Positions 32,212-58,699 of a stretch of 64,000 nucleotides of DNA are shown piece after piece. The position numbers and the translations under genes are program-made. Below the pieces are notes generated by a model. That model ran no database searches. It worked only from the letters and a program-made list of their open reading frames with translations, and was not told the origin of the DNA. The stretch covers positions 95,497,705-95,561,704 of the forward strand of contig CM056376.1 of NCBI GenBank assembly GCA_029718625.1, read 5' to 3'. The stretch is from Synaphobranchus kaupii (Eukaryota > Chordata > Actinopteri > Anguilliformes > Synaphobranchidae). The stretch's first letter is position 1. Every line of letters begins with the position of its first letter.

Positions 32212-33369
32212 TTAAAAAATGAAATGATTCGATAAAGAGGAAATAAACACGAGAAAGCCACGCACTGCACTGTACATACATCAATGGGCAAAGAAAGGAT
32301 CCATAACGTAAAGTAAAAATGACAATTCAAGTTAAACTACTTATTACTGGGCACAGCAATGCACTGCTACTCTTTGTAATTTAATAAGGCTATGAGGATT
32401 TATGGATATGTGTGTGAATCAAATCACACTCGATAGATTCCATAACTAGTATTATTTAGAAATGCATTTTGTTCTGATAATTTCAAAATGTTAACAAGTT
32501 TACAGTGTTTTCTGTTATGAGAAAGAGAAGTTCAAGAGTATGTAAAAATACAACTGCAAATTAAGAAATGCTATAATGCATCACTATTATTAGAATGATG
32601 TATTAATTTCTCAATGTATTGAATTGAAATTCTACAAAAGAACTACTATAATACAGTACTAGTATTAGAATGATGTATTCATTCTGTGTTTTCGTTGCAC
32701 ACTGCTGTAGAGATGCTAGAGTTTGTCAAATCAAAAGCCGTTTGGGGTTGTTTTCACCGAGATCTGTGGTGTTAATCCAGAAATGATTGAGAAATGCAAA
32801 CATCTCAAAAAGGCTAGTGCTGACATCGGTAGATCTTCTGTGAATCTATATCTTAAAATCAAATCAGTTGTGCCGTGGCCAATTTTGTTGGATGCAGTGG
32901 CATTTGGGACAAGCTAGTTACAAGCTTAAAACAGGTTGAACTCCTGAGTTTCAGAAACACCCTCATAGTTTAGATGGGTACAGTACAAGGTACAATTCAG
33001 AATAAAAATCTTTTTTTCATCTTTAAGAATTCACTTAGCAATAACTGGCAAGTACAAATACCAAACGTTATGACAAACAGGATGAACAAAACAAGGTCAC
33101 AACGTACTATCAAGAAACAACGATAGTATTTTAGAGGAAAAATTCCCTTTCTGTTCTTTATATTATCAAGAATTAAAGCACCTACAGTATACAAAAAAGG
33201 TTAGGAGAGGAAAACATCATAATCTTTCGTTTATAATTTCTCAGCTCTGCCGTTGTACAGCCACTATAGTAGCTCTTCCCACATTGAGCTGAGGACCTAC
33301 AGGTGGAGAGAGGGGAGAGATGGGACTTAGGGTGCACTCCCAACCTCTGCCTCTGTACACGGCACCTCG
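32206..33369 (-). other. ptn: ptn 3' untranslated region (probable)
   Basis: About 1.16 kb from the ptn stop codon to an AATAAA hexamer (minus strand, 32211-32206). The stretch is AT-rich and has no ORF of note and no recognisable transposon. A second AATAAA lies about 95 bp further on (around 32118-32113) and could be used instead. The exact cleavage site is inferred, not seen. Confidence 0.55.
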
Positions 33370-47878
<14,509 letters not shown>

Positions 47879-48183
47879 GCTGAGAAAGGGACAGAGCAAA
47901 CACAGACTGAAGAAAGCTCCAGATGCAATGCCATTGATAACAATAGCTAGCATTGGCTGCGCTTACTAATGCGGTCACTGGGGAATATGCAGCTAATCTG
48001 GGAGTGAACAACAGACTTGACCACGAGAAGAAAGCACAGTCCATAACCTGTTTGGATGGGGGTGGGTATCCAAGACAACCAACAACATTTTTTTTAAAAG
48101 AATTACAGTGTTTTTATCTTTGACAGGCCATGTCACCCCATCACATCATCAAACCCCATTACCAAAGCCCACCTACTCCTTCA

Positions 48184-48203
48184 CCCCCCCCCCCCCCCCC
48201 CCC
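48184..48203. repeat. C20 homopolymer
   Basis: Twenty consecutive C followed by ACCCCCACCCC. Probably intron 1 of ptn. Confidence 0.9.
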
Positions 48204-48560
48204 ACCCCCACCCCGTGCGGCCCGGTTATGACCGCACAGCATGGCTTCCTGAGCACATCGGTGAAGGAGCAGCAGAGAGAGTTGCTGCGATAGCATCCAA
48301 TGGTGCGCGGGGCTCTGCACGTAGTGCCGTAAAGATTGACGAGCTGTCGTGTAGGGAAGCCGGCCTTCGGCATGGGGTCTGGGCTGTGAGTGACACCTTT
48401 TCTCAGCCTGCTCCGCAGCAGACCGATGAAAAGAAAAGTGCCACTCTTCCTTTAATCGCTCGCAGTGCTGCGGACCTCTGTGGGCATCTGAGGGCATTAG
48501 CATACCTTCGCACTTTAGATATCCAAAGGAAAGCAACGCACGATGAAGAGTGAATCAGCG
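48204..48560. other. GC- and CpG-richer patch, function unknown
   Basis: About 350 bp with frequent CG (GTGCGGCCCGGTTATGACCG; GGTGCGCGGGGC; GACGAGCTGTCG), flanked by AT-rich DNA and about 330 bp upstream of the ptn start exon. Open frames exist on both strands (e.g. plus 48215-48553, 112 codons) but have no recognisable motif. It could be a ptn alternative promoter or first exon, or just composition. Confidence 0.25.
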
Positions 48561-50363
48561 TGAGACTTTGCAATTTTGAACCACCTTGCTACCCAAATTC
48601 TCCACTGTGCTCAAATTACTGCAAAGGTACAGACTGCAAGGGAAATTATTTCCATCCCTCTTTTTTCATTAATCATGAGCCAATGCTTCCTGCCCCCAAC
48701 ACATTTACTCACCACATTTGGTCTGGCAGTATAAACTTGTTACTTGATTCACTTTATATCTATAGGCGATATAGGGAACACGCAATATGCAATGAAACTC
48801 AGGAGGGTATTCACCCTCATCATTCATGCATAATTATGAATAGCTTGTACATGCTGTGCTTGCCTTTAAATCTGTACTTGTTCATGTATATATAATGTGA
48901 ATATGAACATACATAGTTCAGGAAAATCTGAATTTCCCCCCTTCAACAACCAAACTCCATATTAAAAAAGTACCAACTTGGTCTTTGTACAAAGGCACTT
49001 TCAAAAGGCAAACCCATTGCATCAGGAATTAAACTACTGATTTAATCATACGTATGTGCAGCGTTTACTGTCAGTTCTGCCTACTTTGCAATGCGCTCTC
49101 ACAGCACAGTTTTCCACACCTCGTCCTGTCAGCCTGAAACTGAGGAACAACAAAGCCTTTGCTGCAGCTGCTGAAACACAATATATCCGCTGCTGCCCTG
49201 TTTACAAATTCATGTAAGATAAGAATTGTAGCAAGTAATTCCCTACTCCAAAGAACACCATTGAGGCTTCCTCTCTGACTGCTTTCTGGGGAGTAACTGA
49301 ATCATTCATGAGTATTTAACTAGTATGTAAGTTGGGGATGAAGAGCAGCAGCAACTGAGGGAATATAGATAGGCCTTAGTTTGTCTGAGCAGAATGTCAG
49401 CTCCAGTGTTACAAGAACAGACTTTGCAGAAGGGCAAGAAGCAGCCGTTAACCAGAATCTCAAAGGAGCCTCGTATTGTGTTTAAACTGAAAATTTTGTC
49501 TTCCAGTTGATTCCGTTCATTAAATATTCTGTGTAAATATTTTTCGTACACTTCCTGTTTCAAAACCAGATCTTCCAGTACTTGATGCAGATTTTAGATC
49601 CAGTTTTAGATATCTCCAAGTGTTCAAAGAGAGTTTTGGCTCACACACATCCTAAGTAACGACCAGCTGAAAGATTTTGCAATGTATTTTTATATACATT
49701 TTTTTTTATTTAAGCAACTTTATTCTCAATGTATTCCACAGACGGAATATTCAAGAACCAGTCCTTTCTTTTCTGAAAAGATGTGTCTCTCCAGGAGATT
49801 GCAATAGCTGCACTCCCGAGCTCCAAGAGACTTATTCCATAGACTTTTTCAGGGTTTCATGGAGTAAAAGAAATCTCAGGGCTAAGTGTCTGTCATGCAC
49901 ATAGGGAAGACTGTATCTAACAGCATAGCTATCATAATCAAATTGCAAAGCATTGTAAGTCTTTTTTTTTTAAAATAGCAAACCAGCTAAAAAAAAGTTG
50001 AAGTTGAGAAATTGAATATTACTCTAAAACTACACACAGATGACACACTGCAGTTTGGCCACATTCTGATAAAAGTAGTGTTGGAGTACTGAAAGACCTT
50101 ATGTCAGGATTCTTCTTTCAGAAACTTTCAAAGACAGAAAGGTTTTCAACAAATGCTTAGGTTTCTAGCTGTAGTTCATGATCCAATTGAATCAGAAGAT
50201 AAGCTAGTTTTCCTTAGTTTTAAAGAGGGAACCAGTCTTGTATCAGTAAGCCACAAAGATACTGGAGAATGAAGTAATAATGGGGTCCAGTGATGCTCAG
50301 AGGGTCTGAAATGAAATCCATTGGAGGCTGCCATTTCAGTAGCTTCAGATCCCTCTCCTCACC
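48561..50363. other. no gene seen
   Basis: Unique-looking, AT-rich, probably ptn intron 1. No element ends or coding motifs. Confidence 0.5.
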
Positions 50364-50616
50364 CTTGTCAGCAGGGTCTGAAATGAATACCCACCAAGCG
50401 CCAAATGTGGGTAAATTTCCCTATTGGCGGATACATTTTTGAATACACCACTAGCGGGTGTATTGAAAACCGAGAAAAATTAGAAGACAACATTGTAAGG
50501 TTAGCGCTTTTTCCTTTGCATCAATGTATCAACCTATAAAATAACGTAACACGTTCCAGCTTTGTCCTCTCACGCAGGTCCCAGTCGCGCAACCAAAAGA
50601 AACACCGAAGATTTTT

Positions 50617-50727
50617 TTAAAGGGTAACAAAGCACTAAAACCATTTATTTTAGATGAGAACTGATACATTTGTTTTTTTCTAAGTGTTACTGATTGATCC
50701 TGGCCCAAATCTTGACATTTTACTGTA
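50617..50727. repeat. dispersed repeat, inverse copy of 45978-46090
   Basis: AAAGGGTAACAAAGCACTAA ... TTCTAAGTGTTACTGATTGA ... AAATCTTGACATTTTACTGT is the reverse complement of the ptn intron copy. Confidence 0.8.
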
Positions 50728-50759
50728 CTGGTTTTCTACTCTCTGAGACAGTTTCCTTT

Positions 50760-51045
50760 GTTCCTATTTTTTGTTACTTCTCTTTTTCTGTTCTCTCTGG
50801 TTGAGAGTGAGAAGTAATTATTCCTTTCCTGTTTTGTTTTTTTTACTCGAGTCTACGAGTTATTTCGCCCGCTTTTCTAGGGTTGATTTTCTTTGGCGTT
50901 TTGCCGGGAGTTTTCCGTCCCTTCCTTCATTTCGTTCCTCCCTCGCGGATATTCTCCGCAGTTATTGGTTATTTCCTGAGTAGGAATAACTTTCTGATTC
51001 CCTCTCTGTCGCGTCTGGTCCTCCGTCCCGACTCCACCCCTTACA
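50760..51045 (+). mobile_element. LTR 3' fragment (gypsy-like)
   Basis: T-rich text ending CTGTCGCGTCTGGTCCTCCG ... CACCCCTTACA, the same end as the reverse-oriented fragment at 24841-24545. It lies inside the hAT element, so it was either captured or inserted there. Confidence 0.6.
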
Positions 51046-51209
51046 CCAATATGTTATTATGCTGAATGTATGTATGATACGTGACACAAAAAGGCTGTAT
51101 ATGTTTTATTTTTTGGCTGGTAAAAAAAATGTTTAGCGGGTAGATTTTTTCATCTACCAGACATTTGGCAGGTGAGCTAAAAAGCTAATTTCAGACCCCT
51201 GCTTATCAG

Positions 51210-54000
51210 TGCCCTGTTTCATTGTGGGCTGTGGCACCTCTTCATTAACTTGTCTCTTCAAACTGTGTAAGTTAAAGATTACAAAAAATATATAATTTTG
51301 ACCTTTTTGTTTCTCTTTGCTTGCACCTCAGGTTGCATTGGATGTCCTTAATTAGGTGCCTCTGGCTTCTGTGTGCCTGGTACTCATCCCTCCAATAAAA
51401 GGAAAGGGGTGCCGTGAACAGAGAACTAAAGGTAGAATGGTCATTCAAGTTGGAATTCATGCTCTGGTGTCAAAACCTGCTGTCCCAGAAATAAATCACC
51501 TGAGGTGCTGCAAAGATTTTTGACATATCAGTTACAACTTCTTCAATAAATGTAATGTCTAATGGTTTCTTGGTCCATTTATAATGCACAGAATATGCTA
51601 ATAGACATGTCTGTTGATAATGTGTTTCACTCATTTATATTGGAGTGCCCTAATTTGTATAACTAAGGGAAGAAAGATGAACCAACAATAATTTTTCGAA
51701 GAGCAGCTCCATAGTTTATAAAAAAACTATTCATAATTAACAGCATAATTAGGTACACAGAAATAACAGCGTTATTATGAGATACATTAATAGTAGCTTG
51801 TGAGCATTCTTTAATACAGTATTAACCTTTTTTTTATTCACTGTTCAGTATGTGAAGTATCTAAGATGAAAAAGAACATTCATTAAAAATGGTCTAGAGA
51901 GCTCTCTCTACAGACAGTTTATTTAAAGCAAGCATAATGTATTTTGCCAAAGGAGTGGTCTCTTATCTCAGCTGGATATTACTGGAGTTCCAAAGTATGC
52001 AAAGTGAGTCATTGTAATGAAGCACTGAGATCAATCAATGCACCCGAACAAAAGAATGAATCATTCCTATCCGAAACTGATCCATTGTTGTTATTGGTTC
52101 ACATCTGTCACAGACTTGATACTTCTTCTGTTCAAGGAATAACTGTTTAATTTGTTATTTCTTTCTGTGGTTGTTATGGCTTGCTTTATTCCTGCTGAAT
52201 GAAAAAGCAGAAAAATGGTAATCTCAAGCTGAACATTGAAATTCAGCCCTCCTGCTGGTGGCAGCTTGTGACTTTGGGAAAGGTGAGGTTCAAAATTGTA
52301 CTTTTGGAAGTATACTGTACATACTCTGACAACTTGATATCAATCATACACAATGAGGAATAAATGAATTGCTAGAGTCGGATATCTCTGATATCCTTCA
52401 TCTCGTAAACACTTAATTCATACTGTGAATCATGTATGCAGCACAGAAGCAGTCTTACAGAATTAAAACCATTAAGATTACTATCAGAGACAATCGTCTA
52501 TTCAATTATCAGGTACGCAGCAATCTAAAGAGATGTAGAGAATTATAATTATTAAGATTATTGTCAGAAATAAACAATAGCCTATCAAAAACTCAAAATC
52601 AACACAGCATGGTGTCCAAGAAAATAATTGTTATTAGTCAATGCCTCACATTGTAATAAGCTCCTGTATAACTTATTGACTTTTGGTGTCCATCAGGATT
52701 GGGTGTTCCAAGTGATCAAATGATATATAGTGGCACTGTGATTTATTGGCACACATTTCTTGTCCTGTTTAATGAGTATCTTGCTCTGTATGGTTGGCTT
52801 CTTTATGCCTTGTGATACATATCAGTCAATTAGAAATTAGCCACCATTTTCATGAGCAATTGTTCCCATGAACCCCTGCATACATGACATTCCATCTCAA
52901 ACTGCATGCTGTGCACTCCTAAGGAATTTGGTGCTCAGGTGATATGCCTTTCCAAAATGTCAATATACAGTATCTGCTTTCAAAATCTTGTCTATGGTCC
53001 ACTTGGGGCATTGGAATGTCATCCCAGAATGTATACAGTATGATGTGAACATATTTTTATGCATACAATGGGATTTTGTTAGTATTCTTCTCCTAAAGTC
53101 TAAGTCCCGGTGCAGATATGTATGATTGATAGTCACCAGTGGGAGGTTGAGACAGTGATCATCTGTCTCTCCCTGTTTTTTTTTCTTCTTTCCTGCCTCC
53201 ATGACTACAAGGAAATCCCAAATCCTTTATACACCTCAACCCAGTAACCATCACACGCCCAAGGAAAAATAGGAAATGTTTTTAAACATATTGCTGATGA
53301 AATACTTTTGGTTTGGATCCCCCATAAATCTCTAAGACTGATGCAGGAGCCATTTAATCTTAATTGATTGATTGTCTTTGTTTTTCACGAGTTGGTGGTT
53401 TTCTCCAGGGAGGAAATGAAAAGCAGCTGTGTGGCGTAGAGTGTCAGTCAGTAAGTACGGGAGAGGATACACATAAGAGCCGTCTACCTAACCACACATT
53501 AACAGAACAACTGCGCGGCTACTAAAACGCATAAATGACAGAACACCATAAAAGCAAATGGTGGACTATTAAATTGTGAATATGTGAGAAATAAAAAAAA
53601 TATATCCCTGTTTCTCAAACCACAATGCCTGACACATGGTATTGTGATGCTTCATGCTTTTTGAGCTCTCATCTCCAAAAGAACAAGCCATTACTCATTT
53701 ACTTTGGGGCTGGTTGAAGCTTATTTGCCAAGCTGCGGTGGGAGGAGCTACGTCTCGAAAGTCCCATATATTAACAGAGCACTCTAGCAGCCCACACCCC
53801 CACCCCCAAATGAGGCATCACCAAGCGTAACTAGGATGCAGACCATTGCCAAAAAATCTTTTGCAAATGACAGAACAAAGCTTTAACACTCGGAGACTAA
53901 TGCATGAGTCGGAGTGGGTATTTACCTAAGAGTGGGCCAGCGCACATTCACACGAGTTCCGCGAGACTTGTTGTTTGAAGTGAAACCATTACAGTAGGTG
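51210..54000. other. no gene seen; TE-poor
   Basis: No transposon ends, RT or transposase motifs. Long unique-looking sequence, presumably ptn intron 1 or upstream. Confidence 0.5.
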
Positions 54001-54014
54001 TTGACAGTCAGATC

Positions 54015-54137
54015 ATGTTTACAACAGAGAGCTGTTGTACAGCTCTGCACGTCCAATGGTGCCGTATTTGCGGTCATCGATCTTCAACCAAGGGAATCAT
54101 CCGTTTGGTAGGCCAGACATGCTTTGAGTGTAAGTAA
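54015..54137 (+). other. 40-codon micro-ORF with two CxxC pairs and a strong splice donor
   Basis: ATG at 54015 opens a frame ending WCRICGHRSSTKG, then TCFECK and TAA at 54135. C-R-I-C and C-F-E-C sit 16 residues apart, a spacing open to a zinc-binding reading. The last codons overlap GAGT|GTAAGTAAC, a consensus 5' splice site (GT at 54130). There is no acceptor or partner exon that I can defend. It may be chance, a lost exon, or part of an unannotated plus-strand transcript. Confidence 0.15.
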
Positions 54138-57100
54138 CTGTGAATCGGTGCTTATTTTTTGATATTTTCCAAGTGGTTGCCTACCGCAGGTTAGTTCTAA
54201 GTGAGGCAGGCCGCTGCCAGTTCAGGCATTAACTTTTCTTTTCTTCCGAAGGAAACTGAAATCAGTCAGGGAGCTCTCATCTAAACTGCTCTTCTGAGCA
54301 ATAAATGGGACTCTGGAGTGATGGCACATTAGTGTGGGTGTGAGAGGGGGGGGGTCACAAGGGCCAGTCCGAGTGCACCACACTGAGGCCTCCACCTGCT
54401 CTCATCAGGCCTGGTGATAAATGGCGCTTCTTACACTATTACATAATTTTGTCCTCCCCAGAGGGTAAACTTTGAGATAAAATGGCACATCTAGGCCAAC
54501 ATAGGGTGCACTGCATGCCAGGGTAGGAGAAGCTCTGTCTTGTCTTGTACCTTTTACCTCTTCTACCTCCTTCTACCTCTTTCTACCTCTGCCAAAATCT
54601 ACCAGGACATAAAACAGAAGATTCATTGCGAACTGAGAATGAAAACGTTCAGAAAGGGCTTCAGAAATGACATACAGATTAATTCCTGATACTGTAAAGC
54701 ATTTTCCTTTAATCAACTTTCAACCACAGTCACAAGACGGGATGAGTAATGTCACCTAAAAATGAAGACATTAAGGGGTCAGGAGGTCATGCATTTGTGT
54801 CTTTCCACCTCAGCAATCCTCTTATTGTTCAAGTAATGGTGGGTCATGCTTTTAATCTGCACTGTATGGTGAGAAGGGGGAGGGGGAGATGGAAAAATGA
54901 CCCACTGCCCCATTGATGACAGGTTTGAGCCTTTGAGCCAGGCTGCAGTGGTCTATAACCAAGCTCTGCCCAAGTGGTCTCACTCTGCCCCTCAGGCATG
55001 GTCACTGAAATGGTTTCTAGTTAATAACAGGATTGAAACTCATTTATCTCATTGAAACCTCACTGATTTTCATGGTGGATTCATGTACCACAGCTCATAA
55101 TCAGGAAGCTCATCCTTTACAAACCCATTATCCACAATTAATCAGTTTAGCTACAAGTGCCAGGAAGACAGTGGCATAACATGGCTGGGAAATTGAAAAC
55201 TAACTTTCCGTTCACAAGTCCACTTCGGCAAGTATAAAAGTTTTTTTTTTTTTTTTTCATGTTTCTAAACAAACAAAAAAAATAAGAAAATCTTTAGTTT
55301 GTTGTCCTTTCGTAACTCCCCTGATAAAAATCCTTTCTCAGCACCTCGGTGCATCTTGGCAGCTTGGCACGCATCTCAAGTGGCGATACCTCATTAAGGC
55401 AGAATGCTGAACACCATGGTGGCACCTTACAATTAGTGTTCTGCCTTTTTAAGCTTTCATATTAAACTGATCTGCCTGCAGCTTTTTCAGATATAAAAAT
55501 CACCAAAAAAAAAAGGATATCCGCTGAAAATAAACAACAGCTCTGGGCAGCACCGTAATGTGGGTAACGCGACTCCATTTTCCCAGAGATTTCTCCTTCA
55601 CTTGTTTTTATCGGAGATTTATCCTGGCTTGATAATGTGGAAGTTGAATTACCTGTGGGAGCCTGCAGCTTTTGGAATCTTCATCTCTCTTTAGTTCTCT
55701 CTTTCACCATTCTCTACCCTTAATATGGCAGATAGCTGCTTTTGCTTAAATTAGATCCCACATTCCCCTCCATCCTGTGAGCCACAGGACCCTTGTTCAG
55801 TATTCATTCTCTGTGTCTCTTGTCATCTTCTCTTTTTCCCTCTAATCACAATCTCTCCCTTTATCTCTCTCTCTTTCCCCCAAACTCTTTCTTTAAAAAT
55901 CCACTTTCAAAAGCTTGCACTTTATACAAGCCTCCTTTAGATGAATGAGCCTTTTTGGCAGGGGCTCCTGAAAGCACCTTGGGACACTTGTTCATTAAAT
56001 GTGTCAGGACTTTTTTTTTTCATGCAGCAGGGATGGGGTGGTGTGTGACATTAATTCAAACATCTCTCCCTCTCTCTCTCCCTTTTAGAAGAGGAGACTA
56101 TCCTACTCTAAGGTTGCAGGGTGGTTCAGGAACATATGGTCTTGGGGGAGGGGGTGCAGTAAATGGCACTGTACGCAATGCTCAAACACGCATTTCCCTA
56201 TTCTCATGCATATGCTATGCCTTATTATGTGCTCTCTGCACCAAGGTCTCCTTCACAAGCTCCTGTCCGCATTTTCTTCTTTGAGCAGTGCTGCGCTCGG
56301 AGTACAAGCAAGGCCGACAATGTGAAACACTAATGGGACCGGGAAAGGACCTGTGCATCAGGGTGCCACTCTCTCTACGTTACCAGGGTGACCCTGGTCC
56401 TGCTTGTTCCCTTTGGGATCAGCCATGATCACAGGATTGTAAAACAAGCCTGTTTGACAGGTGATGACACCTGTGTGCATCCTACGCATTGCGAGGCGCT
56501 AAATATTACATCGTCCTTCTTTTTACTTGTCCTCTTTTACTTTTTCTTTCCTTACTTTTGTCTGTGCATCCTTGGGGGGTTTTCAAGATTTATCTGTGCC
56601 TCAGTTCCCATCTGGCACGGACATCCCTGGGCATGTGGGTGTGTTGGGGTGGATTTGCACGGCTCAGAAACTTGAAGAGAGTATGGAGGATGCCATTGTT
56701 GATCACAGAGACTCATTAACATTGTCAGTCGTACTGATTAGCCCAGACTCCCCACTGCTCAAATGTCTCTCCTCGGTCCCTTAATGGGAAATGTCATTCA
56801 GTGTCAGCTCATCCTGTCTCTGTCAAAATAGAAAATGTCACACTCAGATGCACAATGCCTCAATAGACTGGGACCATGAACCCATGTGAGCCAATGAATG
56901 CACCCTCCCCGAGCCCACTCCCCACTCGCCCATCCCAAGCTAATGTGCATCACACAGGCCGACAACAACTTGACGGATCCATTCAGTGCTTTAAGATTTA
57001 CATGCAGTTGGATAAGATGTGCTGTGACCCATAATGGGAAAGCTGGCAGTCAACAGGTGAAGCTTTAAAGCCTCAATAATTGGCGTAAATAAGCCAAATA

Positions 57101-58617
57101 ATATTCAAGCCCGTTTAGACCAAAGGGCCAAGACTGGGCTTTCGTTTTGAAGCTCACTTTCTGGTTGGGCTGGGAGCAGCAATTGTGCCGTTGCACCACT
57201 GCGATTGGCTCCAGTATAGGTCTTTCACCATGTAAGTCAATGTGGTCAAAATACTCAGTCAATAAATTTTTCCCACAAAACATTTTTATTGCAATAGGTG
57301 CCTTTCCTTCCTCTGCATGTGCTGATTTTTTCAAATATTGTTTCGTTTGGACAGGGTATTAACATTTGTTCAGGAACAATCAGAGGGACAGGTTGAGTCC
57401 TCTTCGGCTCCACGGAGCAAACGCAGTTTGTACAAACGGTGAAAAAGACATCCGGAGCCTCAATTCAGTTTTTACGAGGCCGTGGAAAGGCAATGGGTGA
57501 CGTCACAGTGGCTTTGTCCATATTTTTATACAGTCTATGGTTTAGACAGACAGCAAGGCCAGGGAAGCCAAAGCATGTGATACTTTTTATCACCCCCAAT
57601 TTGGAATTGCATCTGCAGTAATCTGATGCACTCACATGCAAGCCCAATTTCCAATGTCACAGATCTTACTATCGCAACTACAGGAGATCAGAGGATAGGT
57701 CTATCTCTCTCTGGCAACAATTAACAGCCTGTGGGCATCTAGCACATAATTGGGAAGATTTAATGCAGCAGTAACCCAAGGAACCCCAGCCAACGTCATG
57801 CGATTGGCCGCTGGTTTGCAACTTTTAATAGTCGAGGACCATTACTGCAAAAACAGCAGAAGCTGTCCTTCCAGCATTAACACATTCAAAAGAAAGAATG
57901 CAGCTGTGTCCTATAAAGAATATCCCTCAACGAGCTTAAAATGTGCAGGGTTTATATGTCGACCCTCAAATATAAACAGGAGCCGATGGTTGGGCCTGTA
58001 TTTGAGCTATGCCGTTAAAGAGACTGAAATTGAAAATACCACTTTAATGTGTCCTGCATGCACTATAAAGAATGGAATTAGTCACCAAGAATCACCAATT
58101 CTGGCTCACCAGATGCCATCAGTTGTTCTGTGAAGGGCTATAGGGCAATTTCATCTGGATGAGAAATCCCCCCAACCCCCTTTCCAGTGCCTGACCGTCA
58201 CAGGGTCTCCCGGTTGGCCAGGAGAGTTATTAACCCCAGCTCTCTTCCCAACAAATCACGCGATTTGATCTCCACACTCCCACACCTTATCGTTCACGGG
58301 AGAACACGAGGTGGGCGCTATCTTGTTCCGTATTGCTCCTAGCTAATGGATTTGTGTATCTAGCATGCGATGTAAATGACACCCTTTCTGCTAGCACACA
58401 TGCACCATTCTGGCTGTCCTCTCCCTGCCCTCTCCACCCCTCCCCCCTTCTCCGATGCCCCTCCTGTGCTCCCCATAAATACCACTGAGCCGTGACAAGC
58501 ATCTCTGCATATGGGACACAGCCCTCCACCTTACTACTCAGAACTGATGGAGACAAGGGAGCCAGTCCCCGAGTGCATTCAGTTATCGAGAAGTGCAGGT
58601 GGAAAACAGCAATACTC
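54138..58617. other. no gene seen; TE-poor
   Basis: No transposon signature recognised. Poly(T) of 16 at about 55243. Several open frames on the plus strand at 55955-56784 lack any family motif. The unusual absence of repeats would fit retained regulatory DNA upstream of ptn (inference). Confidence 0.45.
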
Positions 58618-58697
58618 ACTCACCCACCGCTGCTGCCTGCCTGTATATGGTTATATATGAGAGGAGTGCCTGTGAGAGGAGGGAGAGAGGCGGGGCT
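58618..58697 (-). promoter_or_regulatory. candidate ptn promoter and first-exon donor
   Basis: On the minus strand a GC box (GCCCCGCC, near 58696-58689) is followed about 30 bp later by TATATAACC (58659-58651). About 25 bp beyond that is a consensus splice donor GGTGG|GTGAGTGAG (G of GT at 58623). This order is what a TATA promoter with a short non-coding first exon would look like, and it points toward ptn 10.7 kb downstream. The exon would be very short if transcription starts 25-30 bp after this TATA. No direct link to ptn can be shown from sequence. Confidence 0.3.
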
Positions 58698-58699
58698 TC

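Larger units (their letters stand above)
50364..51209. mobile_element. hAT-type non-autonomous element with 8-bp target duplication
   Basis: Inverted ends CAGGGTCTGAAAT (50372) and ATTTCAGACCCCTG (to 51201) are flanked by CTTGTCAG and CTTATCAG (7 of 8 identical), the duplication length made by hAT transposases. Sub-terminal sequence is also partly inverted (CCAAATGTGGG versus CCAGACATTTGGC). No transposase is left. The interior holds an unrelated dispersed repeat (50617-50727) and an LTR fragment (50760-51045). Confidence 0.85.

Noticed and set aside
48215..48553. 112-codon plus-strand ORF in the CpG-rich patch
   Set aside because: No recognisable domain, and GC-rich sequence yields long frames by chance; an opposite-strand frame is equally long.
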